Below are positions 8,988 through 16,478 of a stretch of DNA of 64,000 bases, one piece after another. The translations under genes and the position numbers were made by a program. This DNA comes from Bacteroidales bacterium. GTDB taxonomy: Bacteria > Bacteroidota > Bacteroidia > Bacteroidales > UBA10428. Location of the stretch: the NCBI GenBank assembly GCA_035299085.1, contig DATGXG010000013.1, forward strand, positions 124,001 to 188,000. The letters are read 5' to 3'. Position 1 is the first letter of the stretch. Every line of letters starts with the position of its first letter. Under the pieces are notes generated by a model. That model worked only from the letters and a program-made list of their open reading frames with translations, made no database searches and was not told the DNA's origin.

Positions 8988-9926
8988 ATGGAATATTTAT
9001 GGGGTAATAACAGGCGGTTTAATGCCTATTCTGATTATATGAAACGGACATTCGGCGGTCGGGTTCAGAAACTTACCGTTGATGCCGGATTTACATGTCC
9101 CAACCGTGATGGAACCCGTGGAACAGGAGGCTGCACCTTTTGCCTGAACGATGCCTTTAATCCATCCTATTGTGACAATCAGAAGAGTGTAAAACAACAA
9201 CTTGATGAAGGAATTACATTTCATGAAACACGATACAAACGTGCGATCCATTACCTGGCTTATTTCCAGGCTTATTCAAACACACACGGTTCTTTGGAAA
9301 AAATGGCATCGCTGTATGAGGAAGCCTTACAAACCAATGGTGTCATAGGACTTGTGATCGGAACCCGCCCGGATTGCGTGGATGGTGAAAAGCTGGATTA
9401 CCTGGCCAGGCTTGCTGAACGCTATCATATCATAATTGAATACGGTATCGAATCGGTATATGACAGCACCCTGAATCGGGTTAACCGATGCCATACATTT
9501 GAAGAAGCAGTTAAAGCCATAGAAATGACTGCTGAAAGAGGCTTGCATGCGGGTGGTCATATTATTTTCGGTTTGCCGGGTGAAAGTCATGAAGATATGA
9601 TGGCAAGTGCCCCGATCCTGTCTTCTTTACCATTAACCAGCATTAAATTTCACCAGTTGCAGGTTTTCAGGGGGACACGGATGGAACAGGAGTATATAGA
9701 TCATCCGCAGGAATTCAATTTTTTCAGCCAGGAAGAGTATCTCAGCTTTATAGCTGATTATATTGAAAAGTTCAACCCCCGGATTGTAATTGAAAGAATT
9801 GCAGGTGAAACTCCTCCCCGTTATGCTGTCATAAGGCCATGGGGGCCCAGGTATGACCAGATTCTTGCAGAATTTGAAAAACTACTGGAAGCAAGGGATA
9901 CATGGCAGGGAATATATTTTAAATAA
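8988..9926 (+). CDS. Radical SAM protein, YhcC/TIGR01212 family
   Basis: Predicted 4Fe-4S radical SAM enzyme of 312 residues. The cluster cysteines are C37, C49 and C52 (TCPNRDGTRGTGGCTFC), the CX11CX2C spacing of the TIGR01212 family rather than the common CX3CX2C. Other family marks are YFQAYSNTHG, IGTRPDCV and the C-terminal PPRYAVIRPWGPRYDQI. The reaction of this family was not known to me from sequence; some members occur near tRNA or sulfur functions. A TTG at 8961 extends the frame by nine residues over the helicase stop, but the protein resembles its family from MEYLWGNNRRFN, so the ATG at 8988 is chosen. Probably cotranscribed with the helicase. Confidence 0.85.
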   Translation: MEYLWGNNRRFNAYSDYMKRTFGGRVQKLTVDAGFTCPNRDGTRGTGGCTFCLNDAFNPSYCDNQKSVKQQLDEGITFHETRYKRAIHYLAYFQAYSNTHGSLEKMASLYEEALQTNGVIGLVIGTRPDCVDGEKLDYLARLAERYHIIIEYGIESVYDSTLNRVNRCHTFEEAVKAIEMTAERGLHAGGHIIFGLPGESHEDMMASAPILSSLPLTSIKFHQLQVFRGTRMEQEYIDHPQEFNFFSQEEYLSFIADYIEKFNPRIVIERIAGETPPRYAVIRPWGPRYDQILAEFEKLLEARDTWQGIYFK

Positions 9927-9991
9927 TAGGCCAGGAACATCAGGTGCCCGATCAACGTATACATTTCGGGCAAACATTAAACAAACTGGCT

Positions 9992-10207
9992 ATGAAATAC
10001 AGAAAATTCGTTACAGGAAGCCTTGCTGTACTCATTTTGGTATCTTCGGTAATAGCTTGCAGTTCCGCTAAAGATGTAGAAGAACGGCGTAATTTCATGA
10101 TGCCTAAGAAATCGGAAATGTCGCGCAATTCAAGATACAAGGAACCCGGTAAAAGAAAAACGAATAACAGCAAGTCACACCGAAGCAAAAGCAAAAGCCT
10201 TTTTTAA
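9992..10207 (+). CDS. Small basic lipoprotein of unknown function
   Basis: A 71-residue product with a hydrophobic signal (residues 7-22) ending in a lipobox, VIAC at 20-23, then a short tail rich in Lys, Arg and Ser (RRNFMMPKKSEMSRNS, then KPGKRKT-like residues and SKSHRSKSKS). After lipidation it would be a 49-residue, strongly positively charged, membrane-anchored peptide. The ATG at 9992 is chosen over 9944 because it gives a proper signal peptide. Its stop codon directly abuts the stop of the convergent anti-sigma gene. I do not recognise a characterised homologue, but small lipoproteins with a MMPKKSEM-type core look conserved in Bacteroidales. Confidence 0.7.
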   Translation: MKYRKFVTGSLAVLILVSSVIACSSAKDVEERRNFMMPKKSEMSRNSRYKEPGKRKTNNSKSHRSKSKSLF

Positions 10208-10561
10208 TCAGGTATTAATCAGCATATACCTGATCATATAATATATTATCAGAATTATTATAAGGAATACAAAAAGGGAAATCAGGATGTACATAGGCAT
10301 AACTGATTTATGCGAACTTCTTCCTGAATACCTTCTCTTTATTTTCACAGAAAGAAAATCAAGATCATTCTGAATAATGCCGGTCCGTGGATGTCTCTTG
10401 TAGCCTTCAAGCGCCTCGGAACAAATGAGGCAATGGCGAAGGTGATCTTCCACCTTTGCTTTTTCGGCAGGACGCAGCGAGTTCTCCAGGTACCTGCTGA
10501 AGGTTTGGGAATTAAGACATCCGCCTGGATTGAAAAGTCCTCTATATTTCCGCGTTTCCAT
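10208..10561 (-). CDS. Anti-sigma factor, zinc-finger type, membrane-anchored
   Basis: A 117-residue protein with a putative zinc-finger anti-sigma domain at the N-terminus (C15, H40, C44, C47 in DHLRHCLICSEAL) and a single strongly hydrophobic segment (about 88-113). The cytosolic domain should hold the ECF sigma factor encoded just upstream. The start overlaps the sigma gene by 20 bp, which suggests translational coupling and matched amounts. It has no extended periplasmic domain, so any signal must act on the membrane segment or on the zinc site. Confidence 0.8.
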   Translation of the reverse strand: METRKYRGLFNPGGCLNSQTFSRYLENSLRPAEKAKVEDHLRHCLICSEALEGYKRHPRTGIIQNDLDFLSVKIKRRYSGRSSHKSVMPMYILISLFVFLIIILIIYYMIRYMLINT

Positions 10562-11165
10562 CCTGTTTGAGTAAATAGTTTTTCAGATTCCTCTTGCCGT
10601 TTTGTATATGGCTTTTCACCTCATTCATTGTAAAGCCTGTAATACCCGAGATATCCCGGTAGCTCTTATCATCCAGGTACATCAGCCTGATACAGGTGGC
10701 CTGTTCATTGTTGAGCTGGTCAACTGCAGATAGAATAATCGACTTGCTATATTCAAGTTCGTCCTCTTCGGAACCGTATTCAGGAAATTCGATATCATCA
10801 CCTCCGGCATGTAATCCCGTTTTAGCCCGCTCAAATGACCCGGTTTTACGGATATTCATAAGGCAATGATTACGGGCCACTGTGTATAACCAGTTTCTGA
10901 AATTCGTAACCCTATGAACGGTGAGTTTATGGAACAGGCTTTCAAAAATTTCCATAACCGCATCTTTGCACTGGTCAGAGCCCTGAAGGTAGTTCAGACA
11001 GATACCATATACAAGGTGAGTATACCTGTCAAAAAGAATAGCTATGAGTTCTTTATTTCCGTCATCAAGGTAGGCGGAAACCAGTTGCTCATCCGTCATT
11101 TGCTCCCAGGACGGGGAAGCAGACCGTTTTTTAAGTTTAAGAAACATGAGAAAATGGCAAATCAT
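10542..11165 (-). CDS. ECF RNA polymerase sigma factor
   Basis: Sigma-70 family protein of 207 residues, lacking regions 1 and 3. Region 2 covers roughly 27-95 (LVSAYLDDGNKELIAILFDRY, then FRNWLYTVARNHCLMNIRK). Region 4 lies near 145-200, with the helix-turn-helix SYRDISGITGFTMNEVKSHIQNGKRNL. An acidic linker (about 108-125) joins them. The start could be 11165 or the ATG at 11147 (MFLKLKK); the sequence does not decide. It is followed and overlapped by its anti-sigma gene, and divergently faces the TonB gene across 108 bp. Confidence 0.85.
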   Translation of the reverse strand: MICHFLMFLKLKKRSASPSWEQMTDEQLVSAYLDDGNKELIAILFDRYTHLVYGICLNYLQGSDQCKDAVMEIFESLFHKLTVHRVTNFRNWLYTVARNHCLMNIRKTGSFERAKTGLHAGGDDIEFPEYGSEEDELEYSKSIILSAVDQLNNEQATCIRLMYLDDKSYRDISGITGFTMNEVKSHIQNGKRNLKNYLLKQDGNAEI

Positions 11166-11273
11166 TCAAATTTAATTGCAAAAAGAAAAAATCGGGCTGA
11201 TTTATGGAATTTATTTCAACAAGGCATCTATTAATTGAAAACAAACTCAATTATTTCACTAACAACCGCAATT

Positions 11274-12062
11274 ATGAAAACACAACCCGACAACAGAAAG
11301 CCGGAAACCCTCGAGGACATAGTCTTCGAAGGCCGGAACAAGTCCTACGGGGCTTACGACATGAACCTGAAAAAGAGAAAAAGCCTCGTTTTTGCTTTTC
11401 TTGTATCGCTGACAGGAGTATCCACCGCTGTTGCAATTCCTTTTATCAATCAGCTCAAAAATCCATCAGAATTTCTTAAAGGACTGGAGCACAATACTCC
11501 TGTTGAGATAGCCAATATTGACGATAAACAACCTGATATTCCCAAGCCACCCGAACCTCCTCCAATTGAGAATATGGAAAAAACAGTAGTCTATTCAATT
11601 CCTGATGTAGTTGAAAAAATAGAAGATCCCGACTTTGAATTTACGACTGAAACCATTGATAAGGCCACATTTAATCCCCCTCCTGATATTGAAATTCCTG
11701 TAAATCCCAATCCAGGGAATGACGGGATTGAAGAACCTGTTGAAACTGTGGAACTTTTTCCCCAGGAACCGGCAACGTTTATGGGTGGTGACCTGAACGA
11801 ATTCAGCAAATGGGTTCTTCAAAATGTTCAATATCCCCAGGAAGCAGTAGAGGCTTCGATAAGTGGTAAAGTTATTATTGAGTTTTGTGTTAATTCGAAA
11901 GGAAAGGTTGTTGATATAAAACTTCTGAGAAGTCTCTTCCCAGGTCTTGACAATGAAACAATCAGGGTTATTGAAAGTTCTCCGGTGTGGACCCCTGCCA
12001 AACAAGGCGGAAGACCGGTTAAACAGCGATTCACCATTCCGGTATTCTTTAAATTATTATAA
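11274..12062 (+). CDS. TonB-family energy transducer
   Basis: A 262-residue protein that should couple the proton-motive force to TonB-dependent outer-membrane receptors. The N-terminal cytosolic stretch (DIVFEGRNKSYGAYDMN, about 15-31) is the Bacteroidetes TonB hallmark. A transmembrane helix follows (38-58), then a Pro/Glu-rich periplasmic spacer (about 80-170) and the C-terminal TonB domain (about 175-262, YPQEAVEASISGKVIIEF, VWTPAKQGGRPVKQRF). A TTG at 11235 opens the frame earlier, but the family N-terminus begins at the ATG at 11274. It is followed by a strong terminator, so it is a single-gene unit. Confidence 0.88.
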   Translation: MKTQPDNRKPETLEDIVFEGRNKSYGAYDMNLKKRKSLVFAFLVSLTGVSTAVAIPFINQLKNPSEFLKGLEHNTPVEIANIDDKQPDIPKPPEPPPIENMEKTVVYSIPDVVEKIEDPDFEFTTETIDKATFNPPPDIEIPVNPNPGNDGIEEPVETVELFPQEPATFMGGDLNEFSKWVLQNVQYPQEAVEASISGKVIIEFCVNSKGKVVDIKLLRSLFPGLDNETIRVIESSPVWTPAKQGGRPVKQRFTIPVFFKLL

Positions 12063-12106
12063 CACTGCAGCAAGGGCTGCGTTTTTCCCCAATTATTCAC
12101 TTCTGG

Positions 12107-12133
12107 GACCCGGCTCAAACCGGGTCTTTTTTT
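12107..12133 (+). terminator. Intrinsic terminator after tonB-like gene
   Basis: Perfect 7-bp stem gacccgg (12107-12113) and ccgggtc (12120-12126) with a 6-nt loop, followed by seven T residues (12127-12133). It separates the TonB gene from the YdjC-like gene. Confidence 0.85.
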
Positions 12134-12163
12134 GTATTTTTGAAATAACAAACACTTTTCATC

Positions 12164-13099
12164 ATGAAAAAATCAGGCCTTCTCCTGTCATTATTATTTG
12201 CCGGAATCAGTTTGTTCAGCCAGCAACACCGCAGTGTAACTGAATTACTGGGTTACCCGGCCGACACTAAGCTTCTCATTATACACGCCGATGATATCGG
12301 GCTGTCGCATTCAACCAACATGGCTGTAATCAACGCTTTTGAGAATCAAAGTATCACATCGGGCGCTGTTATGGTGCCCTGTCCCTGGTTTCCTGAATTT
12401 GCAGCATATTTCAGGGAACATAATTCTCTCGATATCGGAATTCATTTTACATTGAATTCTGAATGGAAGTATTACAGGACAGGGGGCGTATTGCCTTCAA
12501 CTGAAATCCCGAATCTGCTTGACAAAGACGGTTATTTGTTTCCGACAGTAGAACAAGTTGCCCTGTTTGCCAGACCGGAACAGGTTGAAAAGGAGCTGCG
12601 CGCCCAGATCGACAGGGCGATTGCAATGGGCGTGAAGCCAAGTCATCTCGACAGCCATATGGGAAGCATGTATGTGAACCCTGTTATTTTCAGAATAGCT
12701 GTAAAGGTTGCGAAGGAATACGGACTTCCAATCTCCCTTCCTTTTAACCTGCTGGGTCCGGTTGCTCCTTTCCTGAAAAGCGAAGTCACACCGGATATGG
12801 TTGGCGTTGATAATTTTTTCATGCTTGATGGAAATGCAGTGAACGGCGACTGGATGAAAATGTATACCGATATTGTAAAATCGCTCAAGCCCGGTTTAAA
12901 TGAAATTGTTGTCCACCTGTCGTACGATAACGATGAAATGAAAGCGGTGGCGATCGGACAGGAGGCTTATGGTTCAGCTTGGCGCCAGAAAGATCTTAAC
13001 CTGGTAAACAGCCCGGAGTTTAAGCAACTGTTAAAAGACAACCAAGTTGTTCTTATGACTTGGAGGCAAATTCAGAAAGCGTTGTATCCGGAAAAATAG
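12164..13099 (+). CDS. YdjC/ChbG-like carbohydrate deacetylase, exported
   Basis: Predicted metal-dependent deacetylase acting on acetylated oligosaccharides. The 311-residue protein starts with a signal peptide (about 1-19, ending LFSQ). The fold then begins with LLIIHADDIGLSHSTN (about 37-52), where the HADD Asp binds the metal. GIHFTLNSEW and HLDSHMG supply further histidines. Characterised YdjC/ChbG members remove acetyl groups from chito-oligosaccharides and are cytosolic, so the signal peptide suggests a periplasmic or secreted role. It neighbours, on the other strand, a GH9 protein that also carries a deacetylase domain, which hints at acetylated plant glycans as targets. Confidence 0.82.
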   Translation: MKKSGLLLSLLFAGISLFSQQHRSVTELLGYPADTKLLIIHADDIGLSHSTNMAVINAFENQSITSGAVMVPCPWFPEFAAYFREHNSLDIGIHFTLNSEWKYYRTGGVLPSTEIPNLLDKDGYLFPTVEQVALFARPEQVEKELRAQIDRAIAMGVKPSHLDSHMGSMYVNPVIFRIAVKVAKEYGLPISLPFNLLGPVAPFLKSEVTPDMVGVDNFFMLDGNAVNGDWMKMYTDIVKSLKPGLNEIVVHLSYDNDEMKAVAIGQEAYGSAWRQKDLNLVNSPEFKQLLKDNQVVLMTWRQIQKALYPEK

Positions 13100-13114
13100 T
13101 AATAAGAATATAGT

Positions 13115-13160
13115 ATTTTACGCCTGCGGCGTTTTGTTTCTCGCAGAGGCGCAGACGAGA
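13115..13160. repeat. CGCC/GGCG repeat remnant
   Basis: The gap between the YdjC gene and the GH9 gene contains a small hairpin (acgcc-tgc-ggcgt, 13120-13132), then tctcgcagaggcgcagacga. The pattern resembles a widespread Bacteroidetes intergenic repeat of CGCAAAGGCGCAAAG type. The hairpin followed by ttttg may also end the plus-strand transcript. Confidence 0.4.
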
Positions 13161-13185
13161 GACTGCCTCACATAACAGAATGGTT

Positions 13186-15678
13186 CTACTTATTTAATAG
13201 TTCCCGGACAATAACAAAGCGGTATCCCCTGCCCTTCAGATCGGTGATTAGTTGATCGAGACGGTTATAGAATTTATCCTTGCGGCGTTTGTCAGTTCCG
13301 AAATGAGAAAGAAGTATAAAGCCATTGAGGCCATTGGCATCGGTTTGTTCCTTGCGGAGGATCCTTGCATAGATGGAATCGGATGAAATGTAGTTTATAT
13401 CCTTGTCGGGATAGGTCCAGTCCTGGTTCGATGATGTGCCCGGCGTAAAATTGATCAGTGTAAGTCCATACTGGTTGCACCATTCAGCTATTGAATCATT
13501 ATACCATTCATAGGGAGGCAGAAACAGCGATGTATGGGAAGGATCAATTCCGAATGCTGACATAGCATTGTAATTTGCCTGCAGGTCCTTAACAAATGCA
13601 GATTTATTCACAAGCAGGGAATCCCTGTTGGTCCAGTCGCAATACAGAAGGTGCTTGTTCGAATGACCGCCAAGGTAGTGTCCCTTTGCCTTCATAATTT
13701 TAATATCAGAAGAGAAAGCTTTGTTCCTGTAAAAATCGCCGGTGAGGAAAAATGATGCTTTAACCTGTTGTTTATTAAGGGTTCTGAGAACTGTCTTAAG
13801 TCCCTCAGCCTGGTCATGACCTGTAAAAACAAGCGCTATCTGTTTCTTGTTCTGGTCTCCCCTTGTAATAGCTCCAAAACTCTTTTCGAACGAGGATTTT
13901 GAACTATCGGCGGAATGAGCCTCCTGTTCTTTGGCTGATAAGTAATATGTGAAATCGGCAGTTCCGTCCATTGTAGGTTCATTGGTGGAGTAATCCGCAT
14001 AATCGTCGTGGTAGACTCTCAGGGTTGATTGAAATTCATTGTATTCATCAGGATGGACCATTGCCAGGCCCTTCAGATTCCTGAAAATCGAAGTGTATAC
14101 CGGCCCGTCAACCAAACCGCCGTCAAGCTTATATCCTTTAAGTACTGAAAGGGATGAATGGGGATCTGAGGGAGTGTCGCCATAACCAGGCAACCCGACA
14201 ACCATGCTTGTTCCCCAGGGATTGCAACCGAACAGCCAGTCGCGCAACGCAGCTTCCATTCTCACATATGTACTGTCGCCGGATATTCCGGCATACAAGT
14301 GACATTGGGTGATCATGGCAACAGTCAGGTTGTTTGAGCACCATATACCCGGGATGCCATTTAAAAACGGATTTTTCACTGCTTTTTCATATACCCTTTC
14401 TATTCCTGCTTTCCAGTTGTTTTTGAATTCTTCAGAATATGATTCATCCGCTGATTTTCCGATAACCCAGTGACCCACATTTAAAAAGGGATACCATTGG
14501 TAATGCCTTGCAGTGTCAGCACCCATCCACGGTGTAATTGCTTCCTGCCGGCCATACTTTACCGCATCATCAAGATAGCGTCGTTCATGAGTCAATTCAA
14601 ATAATGCTGCCCCAGCCAGTTCCATATCATCAACCCAGTTGTCTTCCTCATAGAAATAAGGAGAAACACATGGTGCAGTCTGACAGGCACCAGGATTTGA
14701 CTTGCCGTATTCCCATGCCTGAATTGCTTTCTTTTTTAGCAAGGAAGCCAGTTCCGGATCAAATTTCTCTAAAACTATGGCGCCGGTGGCAAATGCAGAA
14801 GCAAACTTACCTGCTGTGGAAGCTATACCCGTTGCCCGGTTCTTATAATCAAAAATACCCTGAACCTGTCCCGTACACAAATACACAGGCCTTTCGAGTC
14901 CTTTTCCATAGCTTGCCCTGTCTTCATTGGGCAGTCTGAATCCCTGGTGGTCCCTGTCATCCGCAACCTGGTTATACATTTCACCGCTGTCGGGATTCAT
15001 TTTAACAAGCCATTGCATTCCCCATAAAATCTCGTTGATGATATCGGGCACATGGTCGGCACCCGGCTCACCGTTCGCCTTAAACCGGTCGCCAAAGGCA
15101 TCCGGATTCTGCCGGTAAGCCAGCAGCATCTGGTATACCGCATTGGCCGATGTGGCTGTATATTGAAGGTAATCCGTAGCATCATGCCATCCTCCGGTAA
15201 CGTCAATATGTGCTGAATCCTTTTGCGGGTTGTATATTACATAGCCATCATGGGTATGACATGAATCATGCAGGAAAGGATTATACCCGCATCGCTGCTG
15301 GCGCATATAGTTCAGAATAAAATCTGCGGTGCCGTCATAGACATGATCTGAAATATTGAACACGGGAGAAACACAGTTACCTGCCCTGATATAAACGGAA
15401 CCCTGCTTTGTAAAATCGCTAAAATCAAGACGGAAACTACTACTGAACGATCCGTATTTTCCATAAGATCTGATTTTATCGGAAGAATACACAAGTTTTC
15501 CGCTTAACGCCTCATGGATTTCAAAATTTACGGGTTGAATAATATCCTTGCTCACCAGCACGGCTTCCTTAATATCTTTCGGGAGATAACCAAGCTGATT
15601 AACTCTTATCCATGTCTGTGCCCGAATAACGGTACACAACAAAAATATCAGTAATAAGGAAGCACTAAATTTTCTCAT
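13186..15678 (-). CDS. GH9 endoglucanase fused to NodB-like polysaccharide deacetylase domain
   Basis: Secreted two-enzyme protein of 830 residues. Order: signal peptide (1-20), CelD_N Ig-like domain (about 22-110, WIRVNQLGYLPKD), GH9 catalytic domain (about 115-582), Ser-rich linker (about 585-608), NodB-like domain (about 611-828). In GH9, GGWHDATDY (162-170) holds the catalytic Asp pair and STNEPTMDGTADF (564-576) the acid Glu567. In the NodB part, GGHSNKH (670-676) gives the metal-binding His pair, LPPYEWY is motif 3 and ILLSHFG motif 5. Motif 1 reads VFTGHD instead of TFDDGP. It should cut beta-1,4-glucan and may remove acetyl groups. No T9SS C-terminal domain is seen. Its 5' end overlaps the upstream membrane-protein gene by 14 bp. 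Confidence 0.88.
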   Translation of the reverse strand: MRKFSASLLLIFLLCTVIRAQTWIRVNQLGYLPKDIKEAVLVSKDIIQPVNFEIHEALSGKLVYSSDKIRSYGKYGSFSSSFRLDFSDFTKQGSVYIRAGNCVSPVFNISDHVYDGTADFILNYMRQQRCGYNPFLHDSCHTHDGYVIYNPQKDSAHIDVTGGWHDATDYLQYTATSANAVYQMLLAYRQNPDAFGDRFKANGEPGADHVPDIINEILWGMQWLVKMNPDSGEMYNQVADDRDHQGFRLPNEDRASYGKGLERPVYLCTGQVQGIFDYKNRATGIASTAGKFASAFATGAIVLEKFDPELASLLKKKAIQAWEYGKSNPGACQTAPCVSPYFYEEDNWVDDMELAGAALFELTHERRYLDDAVKYGRQEAITPWMGADTARHYQWYPFLNVGHWVIGKSADESYSEEFKNNWKAGIERVYEKAVKNPFLNGIPGIWCSNNLTVAMITQCHLYAGISGDSTYVRMEAALRDWLFGCNPWGTSMVVGLPGYGDTPSDPHSSLSVLKGYKLDGGLVDGPVYTSIFRNLKGLAMVHPDEYNEFQSTLRVYHDDYADYSTNEPTMDGTADFTYYLSAKEQEAHSADSSKSSFEKSFGAITRGDQNKKQIALVFTGHDQAEGLKTVLRTLNKQQVKASFFLTGDFYRNKAFSSDIKIMKAKGHYLGGHSNKHLLYCDWTNRDSLLVNKSAFVKDLQANYNAMSAFGIDPSHTSLFLPPYEWYNDSIAEWCNQYGLTLINFTPGTSSNQDWTYPDKDINYISSDSIYARILRKEQTDANGLNGFILLSHFGTDKRRKDKFYNRLDQLITDLKGRGYRFVIVRELLNK

Positions 15679-16378
15679 GAGCAGAGATGTTTTTAGAACG
15701 ATTGTACTCGAGAATCAGGGCTGATAGTATGATCACCTCGCCGATAACAAACAATATCCAGTTAAATTTTGAGGGAACGTAAGATTGAAGTGCCTGCTGG
15801 TTTATATCATATTTCAATAAGGATGAAAACGAATAATTCCTTGTCATATAAGAGCCAAAATCCCAGACAAACGAAAGAAACATAATGAAGGCACCTCCGA
15901 AGACAAGCCAATAGCTCTTTAGTGAAGGTCTTAAAAGATCTGTAAAAATAATCAGCAGTGCCATTAGGATCATAGTAATTGACGCAATGACAGGAGTAAG
16001 GACAGGACCCGTCCATACCATCGGTATCAGGAAAAGTATATCCCATGTTAGCAATGATTCAGGCCAGTTAACAAGAAGTTTAAGAAACACATAATAAAAT
16101 ATATCCCAGATTGCAAAGCAATAGATAAACCAGGCAATTCTTTTTATAAATGTGTTCCCTGACAGCCATGCTATGGTGAAAAGCATGATCATTGTGCATG
16201 CTTCTCTCAGGATTTCGGTTATTGCAATACTGCCCGGCATGGATACCATTGGAAAACGGAATCCCGACGGGTAATAGATCTCCCTGAGATAAACCACCAC
16301 AGCGCTTTCGAAGTAACCCATGGCGATGCTGAAAACCGTAAGCCATGCAAGTGTTTTAAATTTTTCCTTTACAGTCAT
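15665..16378 (-). CDS. Multi-pass membrane protein of unknown function
   Basis: A 237-residue protein with about seven hydrophobic segments, starting WLTVFSIAMGYFESAVVVYL near the N-terminus and ending LFVIGEVIILSALILEY. I do not recognise the family. The ATG at 16378 is chosen; a GTG at 16393 would add five residues. The last 14 bp overlap the start of the GH9-deacetylase gene on the same strand, so the two are probably translated from one message. Acidic and aromatic residues inside the helices (YFESAVVVYLREIYY, FAIWDIFYYVF) suggest a transport or enzymatic role, but nothing in the sequence proves it. Confidence 0.75.
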   Translation of the reverse strand: MTVKEKFKTLAWLTVFSIAMGYFESAVVVYLREIYYPSGFRFPMVSMPGSIAITEILREACTMIMLFTIAWLSGNTFIKRIAWFIYCFAIWDIFYYVFLKLLVNWPESLLTWDILFLIPMVWTGPVLTPVIASITMILMALLIIFTDLLRPSLKSYWLVFGGAFIMFLSFVWDFGSYMTRNYSFSSLLKYDINQQALQSYVPSKFNWILFVIGEVIILSALILEYNRSKNISAHEKI

Positions 16379-16478
16379 TTCTGGCCCTTTCACTTCAAAA
16401 ATAAGAAGAATTCGTTGTTTTATTTATTGCATACTTTAACTTTGAACAGCAATATAGTCATATGGTTAATCGTTTGAG

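Noticed and set aside
10542..12062. FecI/FecR-type iron-siderophore signalling system
   Set aside because: The anti-sigma is a short zinc-finger protein with no FecR periplasmic domain, and no TonB-dependent receptor or SusCD pair is next to it.
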